A DNA stretch of 28,978 nt from CAKSNH01 sp964422725 (lineage in GTDB: Bacteria; Bacillota; Clostridia; UBA1381): NCBI GenBank assembly GCA_964422725.1, contig CAYRCC010000025.1, positions 1 to 28,978 of the forward strand, written 5' to 3'. Both the position numbers and the translations under genes were made by a program. Shown piece by piece: positions 7,718-15,938 of this stretch. The notes beneath the pieces were generated by a model. It was not told the origin of the DNA, ran no database searches, and worked only from the letters and a program-made list of their open reading frames with translations. Every line of letters starts with the position of its first letter. Position 1 is the stretch's first letter.

Positions 7718-8710
7718 ATGAAAATTGCAGTTATAGGTTCGGGAAGCTGGGGCAGTGCGGTTGCGATACTGCTCGCGAAAAAGGGAAACGATGTATGGCT
7801 GTGGTCGTGGCAGCAGTCCGAAACGGACCGTCTGTGCCGCGACAGGGAAAACAGAGAGTTCTTACCGGGAGTGAAATTTCCGGATAATATAACCTGTTCG
7901 CACGATATGTCCGCCTGTACCGACGGTGCGGAGCTTATCGTGTGCGCCGCGCCGTCACCGGCAACGCGCACAACGGCAAAACAGCTTGCGCCGTTTGTAA
8001 AAGACTCTCAGCCGGTTATGAACATTTCAAAAGGGCTTGAGGAGGACACTCTCCTGCGCCTTTCCGAGGTTTACGGGGAGGAAATACCGCAGGCGAAAAT
8101 CGCGGTTATGAGCGGTCCGTCACACGCGGAGGAGGTAAGCCGCGGACTGCCTACAACAAATGTTGTCGCATCAAGCGATGCGGCTCTTGCGAAAAAAATT
8201 CAGGATATTTTTATGGACGAAACGTTTCGCGTTTATACAAGCGGCGATGTTACGGGCGTTGAACTTGGCGGTGCGCTCAAAAACGTAATTGCGCTGTGCG
8301 CCGGAATAAGCGACGGACTCGGCTACGGCGACAACACAAAAGCGGCACTTATGACGCGCGGTATAGCCGAAATTACGCGTCTTGGCACTGCCATGGGCGC
8401 AAAGGCGGAAACCTTTGCCGGACTTTCAGGTATAGGCGACTTGATTGTGACGTGTACCAGTATGCATTCGCGCAACCGCCGCGCCGGAATACTTTTGGGA
8501 CAGGGCAAAACACTCGACCAAACCCTAAAAGAGGTGCATATGGTTGTAGAGGGAGTAAATACGGCGACGGCGGCGTACAGGCTTTCGTGCAAATACGGCG
8601 TTTCTATGCCGATTACGACCGAGGCTTATCGTGTGCTTTTTGAAAACAAGAGTGCGCGCGAGGCGGTTTCCGATTTGATGACAAGGGATAAAACTCACGA
8701 AAACGCGTAA
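7718..8710 (+). CDS. gpsA: NAD(P)-dependent glycerol-3-phosphate dehydrogenase
   Basis: A 330-residue enzyme that interconverts DHAP and sn-glycerol-3-phosphate, supplying the PlsY substrate. The Rossmann motif GSGSWGSA is at residues 7–14. Other signatures are SKGLE, MSGPSHAEEV, ELGGALKNVIA and GLSGIGDLIVTC. An open frame extends further upstream into the plsY end, but ATG 7718 is chosen because AAGGAGG lies 8 nt before it and the protein then begins MKIAVIGSGSWG as in the family. The 101-bp gap from plsY has no clear terminator, so the two are probably co-transcribed. Confidence 0.97.
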   Translation: MKIAVIGSGSWGSAVAILLAKKGNDVWLWSWQQSETDRLCRDRENREFLPGVKFPDNITCSHDMSACTDGAELIVCAAPSPATRTTAKQLAPFVKDSQPVMNISKGLEEDTLLRLSEVYGEEIPQAKIAVMSGPSHAEEVSRGLPTTNVVASSDAALAKKIQDIFMDETFRVYTSGDVTGVELGGALKNVIALCAGISDGLGYGDNTKAALMTRGIAEITRLGTAMGAKAETFAGLSGIGDLIVTCTSMHSRNRRAGILLGQGKTLDQTLKEVHMVVEGVNTATAAYRLSCKYGVSMPITTEAYRVLFENKSAREAVSDLMTRDKTHENA

Positions 8711-8722
8711 TTTAAGGGGATT

Positions 8723-9400
8723 TTGAAGTTGAAATTTATTAAAGGATTTTTCAGAAAATATCCGCACGTGTATACGTTTGCGGTAGGACTTATACTGCTT
8801 TTGTGGTTTGAACTGCTCGAAAAATTTATTATCAGGCCGGAGCATATAATGCACGTACGCTTTGACGATTACATACCGTTTGTAAAATATTTCGCACTGC
8901 CGTATGTATTTTGGTTTTTCTATGTGGGTATGGCTATGGTGTATTTCTTTTTCAAGTCGCGGACGGACTTTTTAAAGCTGAGCGCGTTTTTGTATATCGG
9001 TATGTCAATATGCTACACGATATATATGATTTATCCGAACGGCCAGGACCTGCGTCCGACGCTTGCCGGTGCCGACGTATTTGAACGCATTATATGCCAT
9101 ATTTACGCAAACGACACCCCGACAAACTGTTTTCCGAGTATTCACACGCTCAACTCAATCGCGGTACACGCCGCAATCTGCGAATACGAAAAGTCGAGCA
9201 GAGCAATAAAGGCGGTCTCGTTTGTTACGGCGTGTCTTATATGCATATCGACGGTCACAATCAAGCAACATTCCTGTGTTGATTTGCTTGCCGGTGCTGT
9301 GCTTGCGATGATTTTGTATATGTGCATATACAAGGCAGACTGGTATGCGGTGTCGGAAAAGCTGAGAAAAAAGAAAAAAGCGAAGAAAAAGGTCTTGTAA
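8723..9400 (+). CDS. PAP2-superfamily membrane phosphatase or phosphotransferase
   Basis: A 225-residue integral membrane protein with about six hydrophobic segments. The PAP2 catalytic motifs are present in shortened form: NGQDLRP (motif C1), CFPSIHT (C2, with its His) and KQHSCVDLLAG (C3, HxxxD). This pattern is closer to the inositol-phosphorylceramide-synthase-like branch than to classical KX6RP...PSGH enzymes. It may dephosphorylate a lipid such as phosphatidate or undecaprenyl diphosphate, or transfer a head group. Placement after plsY–gpsA supports a lipid role (inference). The start is TTG 8723 with AAGGGGA just upstream. The C-terminus is lysine-rich and cytoplasmic. Confidence 0.8.
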   Translation: MKLKFIKGFFRKYPHVYTFAVGLILLLWFELLEKFIIRPEHIMHVRFDDYIPFVKYFALPYVFWFFYVGMAMVYFFFKSRTDFLKLSAFLYIGMSICYTIYMIYPNGQDLRPTLAGADVFERIICHIYANDTPTNCFPSIHTLNSIAVHAAICEYEKSSRAIKAVSFVTACLICISTVTIKQHSCVDLLAGAVLAMILYMCIYKADWYAVSEKLRKKKKAKKKVL

Positions 9401-9415
9401 TAATAGGAGATTTTT

Positions 9416-9880
9416 ATGTACACACAGATAAATAAGGCAGGTGTAAAGCATTATCTGCTGCTTTTGCTTTTGACGGCGGTGACGGGTACTCTGCTGTCGT
9501 ATTTGAAGGTTGTTTTTTCAAGCCGAATGGTTGTTGAGGTTATAACAATTGCCGTATTTTTTACAATAGGATATTTTGTGTTTATGCGCTACTGTGCGGT
9601 GTTTGAATATGCTACCGATGCAAATGTCCTGCGGCTTACGCGCCGTATAGGCAGAAACGTGAGAACCGTCGAGATTGAGGTGCGAAAAATAAAAAAGCTT
9701 ACCCAAGACAAGGCTATGGCACAGCCGCCGAAAAAGTCGGTCAATATGTGCGTGTCCTTGCTGTCTAAGAAAAACGTGTATTACGCTGTCTATTTTGAAA
9801 ACAACGTAAAAAAAGCGGTTTTGTTTGAACCGTCAAAGGAGTTTATACAGCACATGAAAGGAAAAGGTACAAAAGTATGA
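9416..9880 (+). CDS. Small membrane protein, two TM helices plus basic PH-like cytoplasmic domain
   Basis: A 154-residue protein I do not recognise. Residues 14–30 and 39–58 are hydrophobic and form a hairpin of two TM helices. The remainder (about 60–154) is a basic, beta-rich region (RLTRRIGRNVRTVEIEVRKIKK...YYAVYFENNVKKAVLFEPS), reminiscent of bacterial PH-type domains. It overlaps ricT by 4 nt (ATGA), so the two are translationally coupled, and it begins 15 bp after the PAP2 gene behind AGGAG. A link to RicT or to sporulation control is possible only by context. Confidence 0.7.
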   Translation: MYTQINKAGVKHYLLLLLLTAVTGTLLSYLKVVFSSRMVVEVITIAVFFTIGYFVFMRYCAVFEYATDANVLRLTRRIGRNVRTVEIEVRKIKKLTQDKAMAQPPKKSVNMCVSLLSKKNVYYAVYFENNVKKAVLFEPSKEFIQHMKGKGTKV

Positions 9881-10746
9881 TAGATATAGTAGGAGTGAAG
9901 TTTAAGCAAGGCGGCAAGATGTATTATTTCAATCCGCAGAAACTTGATGTAAAAAAGGGCGACCACGTAATAGTCGAAACGGCGCGCGGTATAGAATACG
10001 GCGAGGTGGTTGTCGGCAGACGCAGTATAGCCAAAAAGAACATCACCTCTCCGCTTAAAAACGTTATCCGTATCGCGACCAACGCCGACCGAATGACACA
10101 GGCAAACAACGCAAAAAAGGAAAAGGCGGCGTTTGACATTTGTCTTGAAAAAATAAAAAAGCATAACTTGGAAATGAAGCTTATCGAGGTTGAATACACG
10201 TTTGATGCGAACAAGATACTTTTCTATTTCACCGCCGACGGCAGAGTGGATTTCCGCGAGCTGGTAAAAGACTTGGCGAACGTGTTCCGCACGCGTATAG
10301 AACTGCGGCAAATCGGCGTGCGCGACGAGGCAAAGAGTATGGGAAGTATCGGCATATGCGGACGCAGTCTGTGCTGTTCGTCGTTTTTGGGCGAGTTTGT
10401 GCCGGTGTCTATTAAGATGGCTAAGGAACAGGGACTGTCGCTCAATCCGACCAAAATATCCGGTGCGTGCGGCAGACTGATGTGTTGTCTGAAGTACGAG
10501 CAGGACTGCTATGAGGAACTGCTGAAAACCACGCCGAGAGCCGGCTCAATTGTACGCACGCCGAAAGGAAAGGGTGTAGTGGAAGATGCAAACATTCTCA
10601 AGGGTGTACTGAAAGTACGTCTGGACGGTGAAAAAGAAAAGCCGATACAGGAATTTGAGGCATCTGAGGTTAAAATAATAAAGCGTGCGTCGGAAACGTA
10701 CGAAAATTTCGATAAAGAAATATTAAAAACACTTGAAGATAAATAA
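9877..10746 (+). CDS. ricT: RicT (YaaT), PSP1-domain subunit of the RicAFT Fe-S complex
   Basis: A 289-residue protein with the PSP1 domain typical of RicT/YaaT. Seven cysteines are visible at 161, 166, 167, 198, 203, 204 and 211 (CGRSLCCSS and CGRLMCC), matching the cluster-binding cysteines of this family. In B. subtilis RicT with RicA and RicF binds [4Fe-4S] clusters, promotes RNase Y-dependent mRNA maturation, and stimulates the phosphorelay for sporulation. It overlaps the preceding membrane-protein gene by 4 nt. ricA and ricF are not in this window. Confidence 0.96.
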   Translation: MIDIVGVKFKQGGKMYYFNPQKLDVKKGDHVIVETARGIEYGEVVVGRRSIAKKNITSPLKNVIRIATNADRMTQANNAKKEKAAFDICLEKIKKHNLEMKLIEVEYTFDANKILFYFTADGRVDFRELVKDLANVFRTRIELRQIGVRDEAKSMGSIGICGRSLCCSSFLGEFVPVSIKMAKEQGLSLNPTKISGACGRLMCCLKYEQDCYEELLKTTPRAGSIVRTPKGKGVVEDANILKGVLKVRLDGEKEKPIQEFEASEVKIIKRASETYENFDKEILKTLEDK

Positions 10747-10827
10747 AACATATGTTATACTTATATTGTAATATGTAAAGCGTATAAATGCTTTTATATA
10801 GGATACTTTCGGAAGGAGGTGTTTCAA

Positions 10828-10998
10828 ATGGCATACAAAATCAACGATACCTGTATCAGCTGCGGAGCTTGTGAGAGCGAGTGTCCGGTAAGCTGCATCA
10901 GTGCCGGAGAAACTCAGTATCAAATTGATTCGGACGTTTGTATTGAGTGCGGTGCTTGCGCAAATGTTTGTCCTGTAGGCGCGCCTAACAAGGATTGA
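10828..10998 (+). CDS. 2[4Fe-4S] ferredoxin
   Basis: A 56-residue protein, too short for most ORF cut-offs. It contains two CX2CX2CX3CP motifs (CISCGACESECPVS and CIECGACANVCPVG), the classic clostridial ferredoxin pattern, and starts MAYKINDTC. The strong GGAAGGAGG lies about 7 nt before the ATG. It is a cytoplasmic low-potential electron carrier, for example for pyruvate:ferredoxin oxidoreductase or hydrogenase. It is followed by a terminator at 11036–11070, so it probably forms its own unit or the end of the ricT transcript. Confidence 0.95.
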   Translation: MAYKINDTCISCGACESECPVSCISAGETQYQIDSDVCIECGACANVCPVGAPNKD

Positions 10999-11035
10999 TT
11001 ATGACGAATACGAGGCTTTGTGCCTCAACCGAAAT

Positions 11036-11070
11036 GCAGACAAGCTCATTTTTGGGGTTTGTCTGCTTTT
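11036..11070 (+). terminator. Rho-independent terminator after ferredoxin
   Basis: GCAGACAA (11036–11043), loop, TTGTCTGC (11059–11066), then TTTT. A smaller hairpin GAGGC/GCCTC (11012–11026) precedes it. The GCAGACAA/TTGTCTGC stem is also the core of the two identical palindromes at 16919 and 17242. Confidence 0.75.
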
Positions 11071-11155
11071 GTGTAATGTGAGAATATTTCAGTTGACCGA
11101 AGATAAGGCGGCAAAACCGTATTTTTGGGGTTTAACATATACGCAGGAGGTAGTT

Positions 11156-12118
11156 ATGCGTGAAATAACGGTAAACAAAAACGATTCCGGACAGCGGCTT
11201 GACAAGTTTCTCGGCAAACTGCTGCCGTCAATGCCGCAGAGTATGCTGTATAAAAGTCTTAGGAAAAAGTGTGTGCGGATAAACGGCAGACACGTCACCG
11301 ACGGCAGTAAAAAGCTGGAGTACGGCGACGTGCTTGCGCTGTACCTAAAAGACGAGTTTTTCGAGAAAAGCAACGATAATGCGGCGTTTATGCGTATAAC
11401 GCCGAACATCAAAATCCTGTATGAGGACGAAAACATTATGCTTTTGGACAAACAGCCGGGTATGTCGGTACACGCCGACGACACCGGCGATGTAAACACG
11501 CTTATTGCGCACATACAGGCGTATTTATGGCGAAAAGGCGAGTACGACCCGCAAAACGAGCATACCTTTGCGCCGGCACTCTGCAACCGCATAGACCGCA
11601 ACACCGGCGGTATAGTAATCGCGGCGAAAAATGCCGAGGCACTCAGGATAATGAACCAAAAAATAAAAGACCGCGAGATAAAGAAGAAATATCTTTGTAT
11701 AGTGTGCGGTATTTTGGAGAAAAAGAGCGGTGAACTTAAGGGGTATTTGTTCAAAGACGAAAAGGAAAAGAGGGTGTATGTAAAGAGTTTTTCGCAAAAG
11801 GGTTCAAAAACGATAATTACGCGTTACCGCGTGCTTGCCGAACGCGATGATATGTCGCTTGTCGAGGTGGATTTGGTTACGGGCAGAACGCACCAGATAC
11901 GCGCGCATTTTGCCTCAATCGGGCATCCGCTGCTCGGTGACGGCAAGTACGGGAAAAACAGCACAAACAAGGCGCACGCGATGAAGTATCAGGCATTGTA
12001 TTCGTATTCACTGGATTTTCGGTTTACAACGGAGTCGGGGGTTTTGGGGTATCTTAACGGAAAGCATTTTAAAGTTGATGATGTGGCGTTTGCAAAACAG
12101 TTTCAAAAGCGGCAGTGA
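11156..12118 (+). CDS. RluC/RluD-family 23S rRNA-type pseudouridine synthase
   Basis: A 320-residue enzyme with an N-terminal S4 RNA-binding domain (residues about 12–70: RLDKFLGKLLP...VRINGRHV) and the RluA-family catalytic domain. The catalytic motif reads CNRIDRNTGG with Asp147 as nucleophile. The usual HRLDRxTSG histidine is Asn here, as in many clostridial members. Motif GRTHQIRAHFASIGHPLLGD is present. The target uridine cannot be told from sequence. The open frame extends upstream to 11018 through the ferredoxin terminator, but ATG 11156 has GCAGGAGG 7 nt upstream and gives the normal family length. Confidence 0.93.
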   Translation: MREITVNKNDSGQRLDKFLGKLLPSMPQSMLYKSLRKKCVRINGRHVTDGSKKLEYGDVLALYLKDEFFEKSNDNAAFMRITPNIKILYEDENIMLLDKQPGMSVHADDTGDVNTLIAHIQAYLWRKGEYDPQNEHTFAPALCNRIDRNTGGIVIAAKNAEALRIMNQKIKDREIKKKYLCIVCGILEKKSGELKGYLFKDEKEKRVYVKSFSQKGSKTIITRYRVLAERDDMSLVEVDLVTGRTHQIRAHFASIGHPLLGDGKYGKNSTNKAHAMKYQALYSYSLDFRFTTESGVLGYLNGKHFKVDDVAFAKQFQKRQ

Positions 12119-12164
12119 AGGGCAGGAAATAAACTTGCGCGTGCAAATTGGCGGAAATAGGCAG

Positions 12165-12206
12165 TAAGGGGCGTTGCCCCTTAGGAAACAAGGGTAACAC
12201 CCTTGT
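12165..12206. terminator. Tandem hairpins downstream of the pseudouridine synthase
   Basis: Two perfect hairpins: TAAGGGGC-GTT-GCCCCTTA (12165–12183) and ACAAGGGT-AAC-ACCCTTGT (12188–12206). There is no clear T run, so termination is uncertain. The same two hairpin types occur, in reverse order, at 28188–28260, so they are members of a dispersed repeat. Confidence 0.5.
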
Positions 12207-12243
12207 CCAGAGTATAAACTTATTGGTTTTGCTTAAAATATTT

Positions 12244-12314
12244 GAGGAGGTTTCGCTGTCTGCGGACAGTGACAAACTTTCAACAGTATGCTTACAGCAA
12301 AACTACTGAAAGTT
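12244..12314 (+). repeat. Dispersed repeat unit (copy also at 17009–17070)
   Basis: The stretch from GAGGTTTCGCTGTCTG to CTTACAGCAAAAC is closely similar to 17009–17070 in the same orientation. It contains a long imperfect hairpin (12275–12291 with 12297–12314, loop TTACA; arms AACTTTC... and ...GAAAGTT). No coding potential is evident. Confidence 0.75.
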
Positions 12315-12475
12315 GCCAAGACTCGCAAATTTTGTGCCGTTCTAATTGTTGTACGTTTATACAAACGCGGATTTTACCGAACATCAGCGGTTATTACAGC
12401 ATCAGCGGCGGCATACCCTTAACCCCCTCTTAGCGCAGCGCTTTTTCGCGCTTGCGCAAAAGGCAGGCGGTTCGC
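12315..12475 (+). repeat. Dispersed repeat of about 160 bp, inverted copy at 28667–28827
   Basis: Read on the plus strand, this segment (GCCAAGACTCGCAAATTTTG onward, through ACAAACGCGGATTTTACCG and CTTTTTCGCGCTTGCGCAAA) matches the reverse complement of 28667–28827 along nearly its whole length with scattered substitutions. Short ORFs crossing it are not convincing genes. Together with 12476–12600 it fills the gene-free stretch between the pseudouridine synthase and pflA. Confidence 0.85.
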
Positions 12476-12515
12476 TTGACAAGGGGTTTACCCTTGTTAA
12501 TCCCTTTGGCGGTAA
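12451..12515 (+). repeat. Repeat with CTTGCGCAA / CAAGGG-CCCTTG / GCGGTAACCGC modules
   Basis: This stretch is similar in the same orientation to 28162–28225 (CTTGCGCAA, GCGGTTCG, TTGACAAG, CCCTTGT, AATCC, GGTGGTTA-like). Its second half, with ACAAGGGGTTTACCCTTGTT-type hairpins and GGCGGTAACCGC, also resembles 28095–28138. It overlaps the end of the 160-bp repeat, showing that these elements are mosaics of shared short modules. Confidence 0.6.
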
Positions 12516-12624
12516 CCGCAATGCCGGCGGTAGTCCCTTAGTACCAACGCTGTGGTTACCACCAAAATAGTTCAAGGCTAAACCCTTGTTTTCACAAAAG
12601 GACTCATCGTCCCTTTGCAATTAT

Positions 12625-13335
12625 TTATCTCAGCTCTTGCGGCAAAATTGCGCGCAATTTATCCATAACCTCGTTTTCAGGCGGTTCAACCCCGTCAAGC
12701 GGATAGTCAATCCCAAGAGCCTCCCATTTCGACACACCCAGCGTGTGGTACGGAAGTAAGTCTATATGCTCAACCTTTGCGCCCTCAAGCATTTTCAAAA
12801 GCGCGCGTATCTGCTCCTCGCTGTCGGTATACCCCGGAACAATAACCTGTCTTATCCACAGCGGTTTTTGTATTTCTTTCATATAATCAAGAAACTCCAC
12901 CGTATGCGAAAACGGCACAGACGTTATCTTTGTGAACATTTCCGCGTTTGTGTGTTTTATGTCCAGCAAAACCAAGTCCACATATTCAAGCGCGGCTTTC
13001 ACCTTATCGTTAAGGAAAAATCCGCAGGTATCGACTGCCGTATGTATATTTTCGCGTTTCAAACGCTTTAAAAAATCCGTCACAAAATCAATCTGCCGAA
13101 ACGGCTCACCGCCGCTTATAGTCACTCCGCCGCCGTTTACAAAATACGGGCGGTACCTTAAAATTTTCTGTGTCAGCTCCTCTGCCTCGGTTGCCTCACC
13201 GCCGTCGTTTGACCACGTATCCGGATTGTGACAATATATGCACCGCTGCGGACAGCCCTGCATAAATATCGCCGTTCTTACGCCCGGCCCGTCAACCGCC
13301 GCCAACGTTTCTATCGAATGTACATAACCTACCAT
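12625..13335 (-). CDS. pflA: Pyruvate formate-lyase activating enzyme
   Basis: A 236-residue radical-SAM enzyme that abstracts a hydrogen from the PFL glycine to create the glycyl radical. The N-terminus shows the family signature with CX3CX2C at Cys28, Cys32 and Cys35 (GCPQRCIYCHNPDTW) after SIETLAAVDGPGVR. Further SAM-binding motifs are GGGVTISGGEP and VDTCG. Unlike the activases of diol-dehydratase glycyl radical enzymes, no inserted ferredoxin domain is seen, so it fits true PFL. It follows pflB on the same strand, 151 bp downstream, after a hairpin terminator. GGGAGG lies 9 nt before the ATG. Confidence 0.96.
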   Translation of the reverse strand: MVGYVHSIETLAAVDGPGVRTAIFMQGCPQRCIYCHNPDTWSNDGGEATEAEELTQKILRYRPYFVNGGGVTISGGEPFRQIDFVTDFLKRLKRENIHTAVDTCGFFLNDKVKAALEYVDLVLLDIKHTNAEMFTKITSVPFSHTVEFLDYMKEIQKPLWIRQVIVPGYTDSEEQIRALLKMLEGAKVEHIDLLPYHTLGVSKWEALGIDYPLDGVEPPENEVMDKLRAILPQELR

Positions 13336-13422
13336 TAACGTTTACCTCCCAGCATAATTCTCAAAAACGGCATACTCTGCCGTATTTACCGCAAGCGCAA
13401 GCCTGCTGCTTTGCATATACCC

Positions 13423-13461
13423 AAAAAAGCGGCTGAAACGTTAAACCCGCCAGCCGCTTTT
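13423..13461 (-). terminator. Terminator between pflB and pflA
   Basis: An 11-bp stem, AAAAGCGGCTG (13425–13435) with CAGCCGCTTTT (13451–13461). On the minus strand it is followed by a run of T (A residues at 13423–13428 on the plus strand). It sits 26 bp after the pflB stop. Partial read-through would give more pflB than pflA mRNA, a sensible ratio for an enzyme and its activase. Confidence 0.8.
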
Positions 13462-13486
13462 ATTCTCAATTTAATTCACTCTTGAA

Positions 13487-15712
13487 TTATTTAATCTTTT
13501 CATGGAATGTTCTTGAAATAACTTCAAGCTGTTTATCCTTTGTAAGACGTGTAAAGTGAACCGCATAACCCGATACTCTGATTGTAAGGTTAGGGTACTT
13601 TTCAGGATGCTCATATGCGTCCATCAATGTTTCACGGTTAAGCACGTTTACGTTCAAGTGATGCGCACTCTGTGCGAAATAACCGTCCAAAACGGCAATC
13701 AAATTCTGTACCTGATCGTCCTTGTTTGCACCGAGTGCGTTAGGAGTGATACTGAATGTGTTTGAAATACCGTCGCGGCAGCAGTCATACGGAAGCTTAG
13801 CAACCGAGTTAAGCGATGCCAAAGCACCCGAACTGTCACGTCCGTGCATTGGGTTTGCACCCGGAGCGAACGGTTCGCCGGCTTTACGTCCGTCAGGTGT
13901 AGCACCTGTGTTCTTACCGTAAGAAACATTTGACGTAATTGTAAGTACCGACAATGTGTGCTTAGAGTTTCTGTAAGCTTCTGTAAGCTCAAGCTCTTTA
14001 CCGAAGTCCTCACAGAACTGTCTTGCGATAGAGTCAACTCTGTCGTCGTCATTACCGTATTTAGGGAAATCACCCTCAATCTTAAAGTCAACCGCAATAC
14101 CGCGTTCGTCACGGATTGGCGTAACCTTAGCGTACTTAATTGCGCTGAGTGAGTCAGCCGCAACCGACAAACCGGCAATACCGCAGGCAAGCACTCTCTT
14201 AACGTTTGTATCGTGAAGAGCCATCTGTACTTTTTCATATGCATACTTGTCGTGCATATAGTGAATCAGGTTAAGTGTATTTACATACAGCTTAGCCAGC
14301 CAAATTGTATAAACGTGGAAACGCTCCATAACCTTATCATAGTCAAGAACGCCGTCCAGAACTTCTCCCTTAGGACCAATCTGCTCGCCGTGGATTTCAT
14401 CACGACCGCCGTTGATAGCCATCAAAAGCATCTTAGGCACATTTGCACGTGCGCCGAAGAACTGCATCTGCTTGCCTATTTCCGTTGCCGATACACAGCA
14501 TGCGATACCGTAGTCATCACCGTACATATCGCGCATCATATCATCATTCTCGTACTGGATTGAATCAGTATCAACAGAAACCTTTGCACAGAATTTCTTA
14601 AATGCTTCCGGAAGTCTTGGTGACCAAAGGATTGTGAGGTTCGGTTCCGGTGCCGGATTCAATGTGTAAAGTGTGTTAAGCATACGGTAAGAAGTCTTTG
14701 TTACCAAAGTTCTGCCGTCAGATGCCATACCGCCGATTGACTCGGTTACCCAGTTAGGGTCACCGGCAAACAGCTCGTTATATTCAGGTGTTCTGAGCTG
14801 ACGGGTCATTCTCAGTTTAAGTACGAAATCGTCCATTATTTCCTGTGCCTGTTCCTCTGTCAGAGTGCCCTCGGCGAAATCTCTTTCAAAGTAGATATCG
14901 AAGAACGTGCTTGTTCTGCCGAGCGACATAGCCGCACCGTTCTGCTCCTTGATAGCTGCAAGGTATGCAAAGTATGTCCACTGTACAGCCTCTTTTGCAT
15001 TGTTAGCCGGAGCCGAAATGTCATAGCCATAGCTCTCTGCCATTGTCTTTAGGTCAACAAGTGCCTGAATCTGGCTTGCAACCTCTTCTATTTTACGAAC
15101 AACCGCCTCTGACATATCAAGTGTCTGAAGTGAGGCTTTGTCGGCTTTCTTTCTTTCTATAAGCGCATCAACACCGTAAAGTGCAACTCTTCTGTAGTCA
15201 CCTATAAGTCTGCCGCGGCCGTAAGCATCAGGCAAACCCGTAAGAATGTGCGCGTGTCTTGCTTTTCTCATATCTGAGCTGTAAGCACTGAAAACACCGT
15301 CGTTATGTGTTTTGTGATACTTGAATGCATCAAAAATCTCCTGACCTACTTCATAGCCGTACTCTCTGCACGCCTGAACAGCCATTCTGATACCGCCGAA
15401 CGGGTTAATTGCTCTTTTAAGCGGAGCGTCTGTCTGCAAACCAACGATAATTTCGTTGTCTTTGTCAAGGTAGCCCGGCTTAAAGCCCGTAATTGTCGAA
15501 ACGGTTTTTGTATCTACATCCAAAACGCCGCCCTTAGCCAACTCCTCAGCTCTGAGTGCGTCATATTTTGCGTTCAAATCCTGTGTTCTCTTTGTAGCAC
15601 CTGCCAAAAAGCTCTCGTCACCTTCATAAGGCTTGTAGTTCTCATGAATAAATGTCTTTACGTCGATTTTCTCTTTCCAGCTTGCGCCGTTAAAACTTCT
15701 CCATTGTTCCAT
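13487..15712 (-). CDS. pflB: Formate C-acetyltransferase (pyruvate formate-lyase)
   Basis: A 741-residue glycyl radical enzyme converting pyruvate and CoA to acetyl-CoA and formate. The adjacent catalytic cysteines are Cys405-Cys406 (GIACCVSAT) and the radical Gly715 lies in RVSGYAVHF near the C-terminus. The doubled cysteine and KQMQFFGARANVPK identify a true PFL rather than a diol dehydratase or choline lyase. It could feed on pyruvate made from DHAP released by the neighbouring BMC aldolase. CGAGG lies 9 nt before the ATG. The promoter is at 15801–15829. Confidence 0.98.
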   Translation of the reverse strand: MEQWRSFNGASWKEKIDVKTFIHENYKPYEGDESFLAGATKRTQDLNAKYDALRAEELAKGGVLDVDTKTVSTITGFKPGYLDKDNEIIVGLQTDAPLKRAINPFGGIRMAVQACREYGYEVGQEIFDAFKYHKTHNDGVFSAYSSDMRKARHAHILTGLPDAYGRGRLIGDYRRVALYGVDALIERKKADKASLQTLDMSEAVVRKIEEVASQIQALVDLKTMAESYGYDISAPANNAKEAVQWTYFAYLAAIKEQNGAAMSLGRTSTFFDIYFERDFAEGTLTEEQAQEIMDDFVLKLRMTRQLRTPEYNELFAGDPNWVTESIGGMASDGRTLVTKTSYRMLNTLYTLNPAPEPNLTILWSPRLPEAFKKFCAKVSVDTDSIQYENDDMMRDMYGDDYGIACCVSATEIGKQMQFFGARANVPKMLLMAINGGRDEIHGEQIGPKGEVLDGVLDYDKVMERFHVYTIWLAKLYVNTLNLIHYMHDKYAYEKVQMALHDTNVKRVLACGIAGLSVAADSLSAIKYAKVTPIRDERGIAVDFKIEGDFPKYGNDDDRVDSIARQFCEDFGKELELTEAYRNSKHTLSVLTITSNVSYGKNTGATPDGRKAGEPFAPGANPMHGRDSSGALASLNSVAKLPYDCCRDGISNTFSITPNALGANKDDQVQNLIAVLDGYFAQSAHHLNVNVLNRETLMDAYEHPEKYPNLTIRVSGYAVHFTRLTKDKQLEVISRTFHEKIK

Positions 15713-15800
15713 CTTAAAATACCTCGCTCATCTTATAGATTTTAGGTTTCCTGTATGACGCTTTTGAGTTTTGCTCAGATACTCACACAGTTACAAATAT

Positions 15801-15829
15801 ATTATATATCCGACTTGTTAAAAAAGCAA
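15801..15829 (-). promoter_or_regulatory. Sigma-A promoter of pflB
   Basis: On the minus strand: TTGCTT (15824–15829), a 17-bp spacer, TATAAT (15801–15806). The -10 box is perfect. The leader to the ATG is about 80 nt. Confidence 0.75.
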
Positions 15830-15832
15830 CAA
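15815..15832. promoter_or_regulatory. Rex-like operator overlapping the pflB -35 region
   Basis: TTGTTAAAAAAGCAACAA is an 18-bp near-palindrome (TTGTT…AACAA) matching the clostridial Rex pattern TTGTTAANNNNTTAACAA except for two bases in one arm. Rex is the NADH/NAD+-sensing repressor of fermentation genes. The site covers the -35 hexamer, so binding would block RNA polymerase. Assignment is by pattern only; no rex gene is in the window. Confidence 0.5.
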
Positions 15833-15938
15833 TTAGATAAAAGAATTTTTACACATATTATATTTTGTGTATTTATGTTTTTTTGTACATTTTAACTAAA
15901 TGTTTGAAATGCATCATTATGTAAAATTCTGTCGCTTT

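Noticed and set aside
11018..11155. Upstream extension of the pseudouridine synthase
   Set aside because: It runs through the ferredoxin terminator hairpin, while ATG 11156 has a strong ribosome binding site and normal family length.
12242..12570. Short open frames between the pseudouridine synthase and pflA
   Set aside because: They lie in dispersed repeats and palindromes, have no ribosome binding sites and no recognisable protein character.
13487..15712. Glycyl radical enzyme near the BMC operon as the missing propanediol dehydratase
   Set aside because: The adjacent cysteines GIACCVSAT, KQMQFFGARANVPK and the overall sequence are those of true pyruvate formate-lyase, and it has no encapsulation peptide extension.
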